Shown here piece after piece: positions 12,843-24,474 of a stretch of DNA of 59,822 nt (the stretch's first letter is position 1; each line of letters opens with the position of its first letter). Source of the stretch: Hepatocystis sp. ex Piliocolobus tephrosceles (Eukaryota > Apicomplexa > Aconoidasida > Haemosporida > Plasmodiidae); the NCBI GenBank assembly GCA_902459845.2, contig CABPSV020000002.1, forward strand, positions 1-59,822, in the 5' to 3' direction. The notes beneath the pieces are model-generated. The model saw only the letters and a list, made by a program, of their open reading frames with translations, ran no database searches and was not told where the DNA came from. A program made the translations under genes and the position numbers.

Positions 12843-13160
12843 TTTTAGTTTTTAGAAACTATATTAAAATCGCTCCATAAAACATTTTTTTATATGCCTA
12901 TTTATATACTGGTTACTAAGGTAGCATTTTTTTTTTTTTTTTATTATATATTCCTATTATCACGAAATGATAAATACATAAGCTTGTTTTATATGTCTGC
13001 ATTTATGTATATGTAGGTATATAAATGTGGATATTTTTTTTAATGTGTCATAAACTTGTATTAGTCTATTTATATTTATTTATGTGTTTATATACATTTA
13101 ATTGTTTCCCATTTAATTGTTTCTCATTTATATGTTTTGTGTTATTTATCCTGTTCCTCT

Positions 13161-13196
<36 letters not shown>

Positions 13197-13624
13197 GAAG
13201 TATATAAAAAATATCCACAATTTGATGTGTTCTTTTTATTCGAGTATCCTCGATGCGAGTTCTTTTGCTGCTTACTATTTTGAATATTGTATAGCATAAA
13301 AAAAAATAAATAAATAAAAAAAAAAAAATAGTGGCTTTGTTTTAGTGTTTTCCTACTTGTATGATAATTAAAAGTTTTAATTTGTGAATTTAAAGTTCGT
13401 TGTTTCATGTAGAATGGTTTTACTACATTACACTTTTTAGTATATTAATTTTTTTTATCATATTTATTATTTATTCTTGTTTTATTTTATTTTTTTTTTT
13501 CACAGTAATATTAAGCTATTTTAGTATAGATAGCTCAGAAAATGTTTTTATATTGGTGTATGTAATATTTTTAATATTACATTTGTTATCGTTGGTCATT
13601 ATTTTGAAATTAAAGAAGACATAG
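8542..13624 (+). CDS. Divergent BT1/folate-biopterin-family (MFS) transporter, five exons
   Basis: Predicted exons are 8542-12678, 12731-12802, 12849-12920, 13198-13288 and 13506-13624. All junctions are GT...AG and phase-consistent, giving 1,496 residues. BT1 hallmarks appear in family order. TM2 has LPICLKCFYTLFFDY (residues 95-109), matching the family pattern LPW-x-x-K-P-x-Y-G-x-x-D. TM4 has ITDVISD (794-800), matching SDVVAD. TM8 has SHITDIIG (about 1326-1333). The short exons add FYMPIYIL (from about 1417) and the helix SSILDASSFAAYYF, matching late BT1 helices. Between helices lie huge low-complexity insertions: poly-Asn, a KNKD repeat and a GKNNIFIKN repeat. Substrate is unknown; relatives carry folates or pterins. 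The long first ORF appears to end at 12696, but that stop lies inside a 52-base intron. The family call and the last exons are my inference from motifs. Confidence 0.78.
9490..9579 (+). repeat. AAC trinucleotide repeat encoding poly-Asn
   Basis: A near-perfect (AAC)n run within the TM2-TM3 insertion of the BT1-like transporter, encoding about 28 consecutive Asn. Confidence 0.95.
10057..10182 (+). repeat. 12-base tandem repeat encoding KNKD
   Basis: About ten copies of AATAAAGACAAA/AATAAAGATAAA in the BT1-like gene. The copies fall into a GAC block followed by a GAT block, which suggests recent unit-wise expansion. Confidence 0.95.
10262..10383 (+). repeat. 27-base tandem repeat encoding GKNNIFIKN
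   Basis: Four copies of a 27-base unit in frame in the BT1-like gene. They differ at one Gly/Glu position. Confidence 0.9.
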
Positions 13625-14140
13625 CCATTCTGTATTATGGTATAAAAAACATGCAGGATTTGTTTTTTGTTTTTTTGTTTTTTTTGACTTGTTTTTGTTA
13701 ATACCGCATTCGCTAGTGTTTTTGTTAGCACTTTTGCTGATGTTTTTTTTAACATTTGTATTAGTATCCTTGTTAATGTTTCTGTTAGCACTTTTGTTAC
13801 GTTATTTCTTTTTTTTATGACATTTTTCCCTTTTTTGACGTTTTCGTTTTTATTATCGTCTCTCTCCTTACTCGCTCTTCATTTTTACTAACCTCTTGTT
13901 TTTTTTGTTTAAACACCCATTACTTTAGTTAACAATAACCAAATTGCAAAATAACTATATCTCTGAATTAATAATCCGCTTAATGAAATAGAGGTAAATT
14001 TTTATGTCAATAGCATATAAAAGTTAATTTTTTTTATTGAGTTAATAAAAAAATATGTATGTGCATATGTTTTTACGAGTCTGTTTGTGTGTTTATACGT
14101 ACATTTATTCATAAATGCATTTACTACTGACACGACTTTA

Positions 14141-14178
<38 letters not shown>
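13625..14178. other. Intergenic between convergent genes
   Basis: No gene seen. It contains degenerate copies of a TTTTGTTA-type motif at 13680-13800 and a 37-base T-tract at 14144-14180, which runs into the stop codon of the minus-strand gene. Confidence 0.55.
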
Positions 14179-14182
<4 letters not shown>

Positions 14183-17100
14183 CTATTTGTGATATCTGCA
14201 TATGTTTTTACTTGTTCATATAATATGTCATTTTTTTCAATTAAGTGTTTTTTTTTGTTAATACACTCAAAAAGTAATTTAATATTTTCATCTACTTGAT
14301 ATTTTTTATGCTCATCAGATAAAAAGTTTATATAAATAAAAGTCAATTTTAATATAGAATAGATATTTAATGTATCTATGAAAGTAATTAAAATATTGAC
14401 TATATATTGTATATCTTGATTATATATATTATTATTTTGCTCTAAATTTAGATACTTTTGAGATATGTTTATATTCATTTGGAAGTGAAAATAAATATAT
14501 AAACACTGAATAATTATTTCTTTATTAAGCAAATATATATAATTTTTAAATATTGTAAAAACGTGTTGGTATAATTTGTTATAATTAATTGTGTCGTTTT
14601 GTTTATTTTTTGCTAAATTTAATAACAAAAATAAAGTTACAAAAAAATGTTCGTGTATGCATATTACATGCTGTATATTGTTAATGTTTGTTTCGATTTG
14701 GGAAATGTCATAATTTTTTAATTTTTCTTTTATGTTAGTATCATATATTATAGTACTTACCTTACTACATTGTGTCATTTTTTCATTATTATTTATTCTT
14801 TCACACTCCATTTTATTCAATTTTAACATACACACGGGAATAAATCCTTCACCATTAGAAATAATATTATTTTGTTCGATATGTGTTTGTTCCATATTGT
14901 TCAATATATCAACTTTTAACATATCTTTACAATTCACATAATTTAATTTTATGATTTTTTTCAACTCATTTTTTTCTTCTTGGTAAGTTACATCCGTGTT
15001 TGAAAATGTGTTGGAGACGTAATTGCTTTTGCTGTTTTGGTCGCTCTGTCCGTTTTTGTCACTCTGTCCGTTTTTGTCACTCTGTCCGTTTTTGTCACTC
15101 TGTCCGTTTTTGTCACTCTGTTCGTTTTTGTCACTCTGTCCGTTTTTGTCACTCTGTTCGTTTTTGTCACTCTGTCCGTTTTTGTCACTCTGTCCGTTTT
15201 TGTCACTCTGTTCGTTTTGGCAATTTCGATCCAAATGTATAACATATTCTTGCACTGCGTCATTGATAGAACTATTTCCAAAACCATTTGTAACGTCTTC
15301 AAATTGTTCGTTTTGTGTTTCTTTTAACATGTACATATTTTTTATCATAAAAAAAGGACTATTTAAGTTAGTTAAAAAGTTGTAACCTTTTTTTTTATTT
15401 ACTATAATTTGATTTAATAATAAAAATTTGTTATAAAAAATAGAAAACATTTGATTAAATAGAGGTAAATTATTTATATTTGAAAATAAATATAAACAAT
15501 ACAACAATTGATTTAAATTAAGAATTTTGTTATTTAAAAAATGTTTGATATATACGATTTGAATTTGTTCGGATATGTTATTCAACAGTTTGTCATTTAT
15601 ATTTTGATTTATTATTTGCACTAAACATTGTAATAACATATTCCATTTATGTAATGTGTTAAATTCACGTAAGCTTTTTAAAACAATATTAATAATAATA
15701 GATTCATCAATAAAAAAATTATATTTTTTTAAATGTATAAATAAATTTAGTAATGTAATAATATAATCATAATTTAATAGTTGTATTTTTTTTTCATGTT
15801 GTTGTGTGTTTTGTACCTTTTTTATGAACTCATAGTTCAGTCTTAAAACGTTTTTAAATAAAAATGTATGACTGATTTTTTTTTTCAAAATAAATAGACA
15901 TAAACTATTTAACTGTTGTAGTGACATATTTTGTAAAAGAACATAATTTATTTCATTTGAGTATAAATATATGTCTCTGTTTTTTTTAAAAATATCGTTA
16001 TCCATCAGATTATAGTTACTTATTAATAATTTATATATGTTAATAATATTATTAATTTCGAAATCTGTTAGATTGTTGTTATGTTCGTGTGGATCTTGTT
16101 TATTTTTGAAGCTATTGATAGCTGTGTGTGTTGAATTGAGATTTACATCGTTACTGTTACTATTACTGTTACTGTTAATGTTGTTGTTACTTTTATTGTG
16201 ATTGTTAACACTGTCTCTTTTTAGTACGTCGTTTGTCTTCACTCGATTAACAATTTGACACACATGATAGTTGTAAAAATTGTAAACACTTTGTTCTGTT
16301 ATAAATGTATCAGGGTGTTTATTATTGTAAGATATCATGGAGAAAGCTTGAATGGCTATTCGTTTAACTTCTTCACTATTACTTAACAAAATAAGATAAG
16401 AATAATAATTTTTAAATACAAATTCCTTAAAATATTGGAAAAAGAAAGCAAAGGGAAGATATGTAAAATTATTGTTATATATACAAATAGATGAAAGTAA
16501 TATAATAAATTCTTTATTATATTTTGTATAATTTTGAATAATATTTTTTTCTATTTTTTTTAATACTAAATATATATTGTTTTTTAGTTTTAAATTTTGT
16601 TTTTCAGATTCTTTTTCTATTAATAATTTTTCTAAAGAATTTAAAACAATAAACGATGCATTAAAAATTTTTGTTATGTCAAATGCGTTTTTACAATAAG
16701 AAAGAAGTTTATTTATTTCAGAAAATATTTTGTCATATATTTCTACATAGTGAAACTGATTGATATTTTTTATAATCAACTGATATTTTTGTTTTAACTC
16801 TCGTTGTTTTAACTCGTGTTGTTTTAACTCGTGTTGTTTTAACTCGTGTTGTTTTAACTCGTGTTGTTTTGTTATATCATTGTATCCGTTTTTTTTGATT
16901 TTTTTTTTTTTATCTTGTTCGTTCATCACTTCGTCTGTGTTTAAGAATTTTTTTTTTTTTTTTATTTCATTTAAAATTTTTGTGTCTTCGTCACCTGAAA
17001 CATATTGTGAAGTTATAACACCATCATTGTTGTTTTTATTATCTACTCTTGTAATAATATTCAATTCAGTTGAAATAAGACTATTCAGTAAAATAGATAA

Positions 17101-19551
17101 AAGACGTATATTTAAAAATGAATAGTTAAGCCAATTGTTCATCAAATTAATATTTATATAACGATAATCATTTAATTTTGTTTGAAGAAAAACATAATAA
17201 ATCATATTTTTTATTTCATTGTTATAATTATTTTTATTTATAATATAATTAAAGTTAGTTAAAAATGTGTCCTCATTTTTTTCATATACTTTTAAATAGC
17301 TTCCTTCAACATTAATAAGTTCAATATGATCAATATCGCAGTTATATAAATTATTATTCAAGTAAGTATAAGCATATAAAACATTTAGTAAATTTTTAAA
17401 TTTATTTGATTCTTTCTTTTCAATAATAAAAAGTTTAATTACATTTTTAATAAAATCATATTTTTTTAAAAAGGTTGAATAATACAATATTTTACTTAAT
17501 GAACTTATGTTACTTTCGTTTATATATATTTTGTTGCTTAATAATTCTTTTTCTAGTTTTTGAAATATTTTATCACATAAATTGTCGATTTGTTGGTATA
17601 GCAAAATTAAATTGGTTGCCCTAGTGTCACGTGTATTGTTGTTATTGCGATTGTTTTCGATATCTTGGTTGCAATTTTCTAACTGATGTTGTCCATGCGT
17701 AACATTTGCATGAGCAACATTTGTGTGGGTGTCGTTTTTATGCATTTCATTTTTATGCATTTCATTTTTATGCGTGTCGTTTTTATAACCAACATTTGTT
17801 GCTTCATCAACTCTTGACGACAAGCAAGAATTTCTTTTCAGATTAGCTCCAATTAAATGTTTTGTGTCAACCGTTACGTGTATATTGTTATTATTTTGTG
17901 CTAATATGTCATTTTTAAACTCATTTTGGTCCAAAAGGTTAAAATAATTATGACTGTTAAGAACAATTTTATAAACTGATCGAATAAATAATAATATATT
18001 TTCTACCCCAAAATTGCTTTCATATTTTTTGTTTATAATATGAATTAATAATTTGATCATTCTTTCATTTATAAGGTTTATTTCGGAATATACATATAAA
18101 AGTAACAAAGCTGAATAAAAACTAATTTTTTTTTCAATAAAATAGTTTATGCTATATTTATACATATTTATATCATTGTAATAGGTACACATATCAAATA
18201 GTAGTTTGATAAGAATTTGGTTGTTATTGAATTGAAGCGAATTATGTTGATGGTTTGATTGTGTTAGTGTTGGTTTTTCTGTTACTGTTTGTGTTAGTGA
18301 TGGTGTATAAACCCCATTATGCCGGTTTGTGTGATTTATTTTTTCTTGTTTTATTGACACAAAATAATTAATTATTTTATTTTCTATATAACTGACTAAA
18401 ACGGAATGTTTAATTTTTAACGTTTTAAACACTTGACATAGTATTAACATTTCTTCACATTTTAATAACTCTTTTTTTTTTACAATTAGTTCTATTAAAA
18501 AGTTTAAATAAAATGAAATATCATTAAATTTTATGTCATCATTTGTTTCGCTAGTATTTTTTGGGTTAGTTATTTTGTTAATATTATTAATAGTAAAATA
18601 TAATAAAATGTTGCAAATATGGTGAGGATAATAATTCATAAATTTGTTTTCTATTGCATTTTCGCTTCCAATCATGTTTTGTCGATTATGTTCCGTAGTT
18701 GTTTCATACAAATCTATTCCATTTTTTAACATAGTTATTTCGCGTAAGAATAATTTAACTATTGTATTGACATGTTCATTATTTATTATTTTTAATTGAT
18801 AAAAGGAATTAAAATAAATAGAATAATTAATAATATCAAACGTTAATTTGTTTTTTATTATAATTTCTAAAAACTTGTTAATTAATTTTAGGTCTTTTAC
18901 TTTTAATTTTGCATGAGCATTTAATATTATTGAAAAAGATTTAATATCTATAAAGGTATAATTATTAATTAAATGAATGTTAAAATTTTTTAACAAATAA
19001 ACTACATTTAAATTATTTTCCATATTACTAATTATACTATATAACTTAACAATATCTGTTAAACTAAATTCAGTTAATTTGTTTATTGCCTCTTCTATGA
19101 GACAATTTACTGTATTTTGATATATGTTTAAGTTAGCATTTTTTAAAAACAAATTTAATAATAATATAATTTTACTAGGATTTAAAAATTTGTATATCAT
19201 TTCAACTCTTTTATTAATTTGTTTGTAAATATATACACTGTTAATATTTTTATTTTGTAATAAACAAGCGTACTTATATAACTCTGAACACTTCATGTTA
19301 TATATATTTTTGTTTATGTTTTTGTTTTTATATACAAAAGAGTAATTTATTTTACTTAAATGATGCATATTCTCCCTTTTAAACTTGTATACTAATGTTA
19401 ACCACTGTTTTTGGTACATGTCATTCACTGATAGGTAATAGTTTATACCTAGACTTGTATTCGTTTTTCTTAACATCATGGCAATATACTTGTGTAAATA
19501 TGAATGTATGTCCACGTATATGTACACGTATATGTACACGTATATGTACAC
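14179..19551 (-). CDS. Giant helical-repeat protein, possibly organellar RNA-binding (HPR-like)
   Basis: A single-exon ORF of 1,790 codons. The first 24 residues are encoded by a 12-base microsatellite, so Met25 at 19479 is the more likely start (1,766 residues). I do not recognise a named orthologue. The body alternates amphipathic helices with a recurring shape such as IKSFSIILNAHAKLKVKDL and FSLTDIVKLYSIISNM. This resembles the helical repeats of apicomplexan heptatricopeptide (HPR) and FASTK-type proteins, which act on mitochondrial or apicoplast RNA. No C-terminal RAP domain could be found; the protein ends TYADITNR. Insertions include KQHEL repeats (about 894-918) and QSDKNG repeats (about 1445-1502). 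Function and organelle are inference; the coding region itself is solid. Confidence 0.7.
15045..15215 (-). repeat. 18-base tandem repeat encoding QSDKNG/QSDKNE
   Basis: About nine to ten in-frame copies of an 18-base unit within the helical-repeat gene. One base alternates (tCCgtt/tTCgtt), which swaps Gly and Glu. Confidence 0.95.
16792..16872 (-). repeat. 15-base tandem repeat encoding KQHEL
   Basis: Five copies of a 15-base unit in frame in the helical-repeat gene; the last coding copy reads KQREL. Confidence 0.95.
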
Positions 19552-19565
19552 GTATATGTACAGGT
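19504..19565. repeat. 12-base microsatellite at the 5' end of the helical-repeat gene
   Basis: About five copies of CACGTATATGTA. On the minus strand this yields the YIYVYIYV leader, which is probably not translated. Confidence 0.9.
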
Positions 19566-19611
19566 ATTTATATATGATGTTATAGCAGTGTATAGAGCAT
19601 CCCTTATTAAT

Positions 19612-19820
19612 TTGTTTGTTCGTTTGTGTGTTGGTTTGTTTGTTTGTTTGTTTGTTTGTTTGTTTGTTTGTTCGTTTGTTCGTTTGTTCGTTTGTTCGTT
19701 TGTTCGTTTGTTCGTTTGTTCGTTTCTTCGTTTCTTCGTTTCTTCGTTTGTTCGTTTCTTCGTTTGTTCGTTTGTTTGTTTGTTCGATTGTTTGTTTGTT
19801 CGATTGTTTGTTTGTTTGTT
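19612..19820. repeat. TTTG/TTCG tetranucleotide array
   Basis: About 210 bases of GTTTGTTT, GTTCGTTT and GTTTCTTC units, arranged in blocks of the same variant. The three long ORFs across it are translations of the repeat and not genes. Confidence 0.95.
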
Positions 19821-20127
19821 TATTATTATTATTTTATTTTATTTTATTTTATTTTTTTTTTTTTTTGGTGGGGTGTGAGGGGGGAGGAAGATGCTATTTT
19901 TATGCTACTACATGTTACTTCATGTTGCTTATAATTTAAGCCACGTTTGTTTTATAATTTTTTTTGTTATCTATTTGTTCCTTGCATTAAGGAGTCTTTT
20001 TAAAATTTTACAAGTTCCTGAAGCTATTAATGTATTAAAAAAATGGAAATTCATAAATATATTTATAACTAAATTCCATTCTGAATTTACATTTTTTTTT
20101 TTAAATATAAAGCATTTTTGGTAGGTG

Positions 20128-20270
20128 CCAATAAATAAAAATAACTTACAAAAATAACTTACAAAAATAACTTACAAAAATAACTTACAAAAATAACTTA
20201 CAAAAATAACTTACAAAAATAACTTACAAAAATAACCCATAAAAATAACCCATAAAAATAGCCTATAAAA
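20128..20270. repeat. 13-base intergenic tandem repeat
   Basis: About seven near-identical copies of ACAAAAATAACTT, followed by degenerate copies ending in ACCCAT and GCCTAT. Confidence 0.95.
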
Positions 20271-20406
20271 AAGAGAACATATATAAAAAGAGTTATAAAA
20301 TATCCTACGTTTTGTTACTTTGGTTAACTCTTTTCTCACTTCCATTTTTATTTACTCTTCTATTCTATTTCATTTTTTTTATTTATAAAATGTAAACAAT
20401 AATGTA

Positions 20407-20466
<60 letters not shown>

Positions 20467-20547
20467 CATATAACTATTACAAACTTTTATTTAATATCTT
20501 TATTTATGAGTACAACACATTTTTATTAAAATTGTATCAAAAAGGAG

Positions 20548-20578
<31 letters not shown>

Positions 20579-21493
20579 GGAAAAAAAAAAAAGGCATATT
20601 TTATAAGGCATGTGTTTTACGTATATATATATATATGTATGTATATATATGTATTCATATACATATGCGTAAACATATACAGTTGTTTATGTAGTTGTAA
20701 ATGCACGTACAACTTTTGCTTAGGCTTACTTCATTTTTTTTTAAAGAACATAAAAAAAAAAAAAAAAAAATCAAACATTCCTTTTTTTTTTTTTTTTTTG
20801 GCATTTTACATGTCAACATATACTGATTTTTCAAAATTTAATAATTATTTTTGGATTATTTTTTAATTTGTGCTACAAAATCATAGTGCAAGATTATACT
20901 GCCAAAACAATACTTCTGGACAGTTGGATAATATAGTTAAATAAAATAAAAAAGAAGAAAAAAAGGAAAAAAAAAGAGCAAATGCTACTACTTTAAGCCC
21001 GTCAAATTTACTTTTCTTGAAAACAATGAAAATTATGAACTTCATTAAAGTTGGTGGAAAAAGCAAAAAAAAAAAAAAAAAAAAAATCATATTATAAGAT
21101 AATCACACACAAATTCATTGTTTTAAATATATATTGTTAAAAGAATATAGGAACACATGCGCAAAGCATAAAAATAATTATTCTATCATTTTTTTAAATT
21201 TATAATTACTGATGGAGATGAGGAAAAAAAAAGAAACAAAAACAGAAAGAGAGTGAAAAATGACACGTATTTGAAATAAATGGAAATTACGAGTATTATA
21301 AAAGTATATAAAATATGAATGTAAAGTAGTTTAAATGTGTATGTATAAAATTTTATTTTTTTGTTATTCGATCATTTTATATCTCTTGTTTTTAAGAAAT
21401 TTGGATTTTTATAAAATAGTTGACAAATAAGTACCAATTTTCCCCCCCCCCCCATATAAATGTATATATAAATGTAGATGTATATGTAAATAT

Positions 21494-24439
21494 ATGATGA
21501 ATGTAATTTACAGTTTTTGTATTTACTCGATTTCCTGCTTAGTCGGAGTTGCATTGTGCTCTGATTTGTGTAACTATGGTGAATATTTTATGAATAATAC
21601 ATGTTACGAATGTGGAATAAATAGTTATAGTAATAGTAAAAATGCGGAGAGTTGTTTTCAGTGCCCTCCTTCTAGTTTTAATAAAAAAACTTCGTCGAAA
21701 TATATTTATGATTGCTCATGTAGCAATGGTTACTTTTTAAATCATATAGGTAATAGGTGTGATATGTGTCATAACTTAAGTAGTAATTTTTATTGTGAGA
21801 ATGACCTGAACGAACTAGAAGTAACTAATTTTGACTTGTTTTTTCTCAAAATAAAAGAAATTGCACTATTCCATGATTATGATAAATGTGTTGTAAAGGG
21901 AGATAAAAAAAATATTTATCCTTTTATGAATAATTTGTTTATTTATTGTAAACGTCCGGATATTTGTATAGACACATGTGGAAAATGTTTCAAAAATAAT
22001 GAAGGTTTTTTATGTGATCAATGTAAAAAAAATTATTATAAAAATATATATTTAAAATATTCATTTTGTAGTGAATGTTATAATATTACATTAATTATAT
22101 TGGTTATTATTATTTATGTTTTAATATGTGTTTTTTTTTTACTGTTATTATTGAAATTTATAAATATTAGTCTTTATTTTTATAATTTTAATATATATAA
22201 AAAAGGAACAATTTATTTTTTGCATTATCTTCGTGAATTTATGTTTTATTTATCATTGATTTTATTAATTAGTTTTTCAAATGATTTAACAGAAACAGAA
22301 CGAGAACATTATAGTTTACATAAAACTAAACAAGCAAAAAATTTAACACAATTACATAGTGGTGATCTAGAACTAAACTATTATTTAAATATTTATTTAC
22401 ATAATAAATTCTTTGATATAATTAAATTGGTTTATTTGAATTTTTTGAGTATTATAAATTTGCATTGTTTTTTTTCCAAAACAAACAATTTTTTTATACA
22501 TAAAATACAGACGCTAGTTTTTTTTTTTTTTGTTATTTTTTTTTTGTGTTTTACTTTTATATGTAATTTGATATATTTAAAGTTGAAAAAGAAATGGATG
22601 GATTCGGTACTATGGCAAAAGAACAATAATGCGTTTGAGTTAAAATCTAGAATTAAGAATAGTAGTAAGAATACTAGCAAACAAGGAAAGAATAATAAGA
22701 ATAGTGTAGGTATTATTGATAGGAGTAATAACAAAAGTAATAACAAGGATAATAACAATAGGAACAAAAACAACTACGACAGCAATTTTAGAGTTAATAT
22801 ACAAAACAAAGGAATAATATATATTTTAAAATTTTTCTTATTTTATCCATTGCTTTTAACCAATTACACCTTTCCTACTTATATAAATATAACGTTTTTT
22901 AACGAAAATGAAGTTATACATTTTTTAAAAAGTACAATTCAGATATATTACTATCAATATATGAATATAATTTTGTACATAGCTAACTCTTTGGTTATGT
23001 TTATTTTTCTTTCACCTTACATATGTATAGGTTTATTTAATTATAATATATCATATTATGAAGCATCAACGTTATGTTACGATTTTTTACATTTCAGTGT
23101 TACTAAGGTTATGGGCATAATAATTATTTTATTTGTTTGTTTTTTTTTCTATATAATACTTTTATTTTGTATTATTACTATACCAAAAGATTTAAGACAA
23201 AATTATAATTATAAATGTATGTATGGATTTTACACATTTTTATGTGAACCAAATAAATATTATTATTATATTTTAAAAATTTTTTTAATTAATATTTTAT
23301 TTTTATTTATTATTCAATCGTCGAACCATTTAAGTTTTCTTATTTATATGACTTTTTTTTTTCTTCTTTTTATATGCATATTTATATGTATAAAACCTTA
23401 TACTAATAAATGCGACAATTATAATGTTAAGTCAGAAAGTGTTTTTTTTATGTTTATATTTTTTTTTAACATACAATTAGAAATATTAAGAATACTAACG
23501 TATAATATAACATTAAGAATTACTTTTTCTTTTGTTACGATATTTATATATGTATTTATATTATTTTATTATTTATTTTTTATGCTAAGAGATATGTATA
23601 TGTATGGTAGTGTTTATATAAAATATGTGAATATGAAAACTGGTTTATTTCGAAAAAACAAAAAACAAAAAATAAGTCAATTAGAAAATGATGATGGTTT
23701 CTTTATTTATTATTATTTAAAAAACAGAATGAAAATAGATTTGTTTAAAATGGATGAAGATAAAAATAAGTTGTCTACTGATAATAAGATTGAATATGTT
23801 GAAGAACATTACGGCACTGAAAAAATTGTATGCATATAAAAAAAAAAAATTAAGAGCAATGAAAAAAGAAATATATCTAATAACAAATATATAGAATGCA
23901 TAATATGAAAACAATAATTGTGTATCTTTTGATAAAAAAAATGTTTATAATTTTATGTATTATACATTTTCTTGTCTTTTTGTTTGCTTCATTTTATTTT
24001 TACACTTTGTTATATCTTCTACTTGTACTTATTTTTTATTTTTTACTCTTTTTTATTTTTTACTCTTTTTTATTTTTTACTCTTTTTTTTTTTTTTTTTT
24101 TTTTTTTTAGCAAATTCAAGATATAGCAGTAGCTACAAAGAAGAGCAATCTACTAATATCACAAAAAAATATAGACTACATATACTACCAATGCGTGTTA
24201 ATATCACCATTTATTGCAGAAACGATTATTCAATTACTATTTATAATGAAAAACATCAAACATATAATTCGATTAAAAACAAATTTATCCAATTCTAAAA
24301 TTTACAACTTCTTATTTACAAATGGTTTTACGATAAAAAAAAAAAAATACGTCTATATATATGTATATATGTATGCAAATATAAAATAATATGTGCTTGT
24401 AGACATGTACACACACGCATATATGTGCGTAATAACATC

Positions 24440-24474
<35 letters not shown>

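Larger units (their letters stand above)
19552..21493. other. Divergent intergenic region rich in tandem repeats
   Basis: No gene was supported. It carries a TTTG/TTCG array (about 19612-19820), a 13-base array (about 20128-20270), a 57-base poly(A) at 20409-20465, further A/T tracts and an unusual C10 run at 21442-21451. It should contain the promoters of the helical-repeat gene and the GCC2-like gene. Confidence 0.6.

Noticed and set aside
13198..13299. Stop after CIA as the end of the BT1-like gene
   Set aside because: The donor GTATAG at 13289 joined to the strong T-tract acceptor at 13505 extends the protein through another helix in phase.
12731..13624. A separate small gene starting 35 bases after the BT1-like ORF
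   Set aside because: The ATG at 12731 fits better as the first codon of exon 2. The donor at 12679 and all later junctions are in phase, and the products complete the BT1 motifs.
15000..15385. Plus- and minus-strand ORFs over the QSDKNG repeat
   Set aside because: An 18-base repeat stays open in all frames; only the frame of the long minus-strand gene continues into non-repeat protein.
19504..19939. Three overlapping ORFs of VCLFVCLFV type
   Set aside because: They are shadows of the TTTG/TTCG array.
23896..24126. Independent gene starting with MHNMKTIIVYLL
   Set aside because: No convincing donor in this hydrophobic T-rich ORF. Direct splicing from 23827 to 24111 is in phase with a good GTATGC donor. 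Kept as the alternative for the GCC2-like tail.
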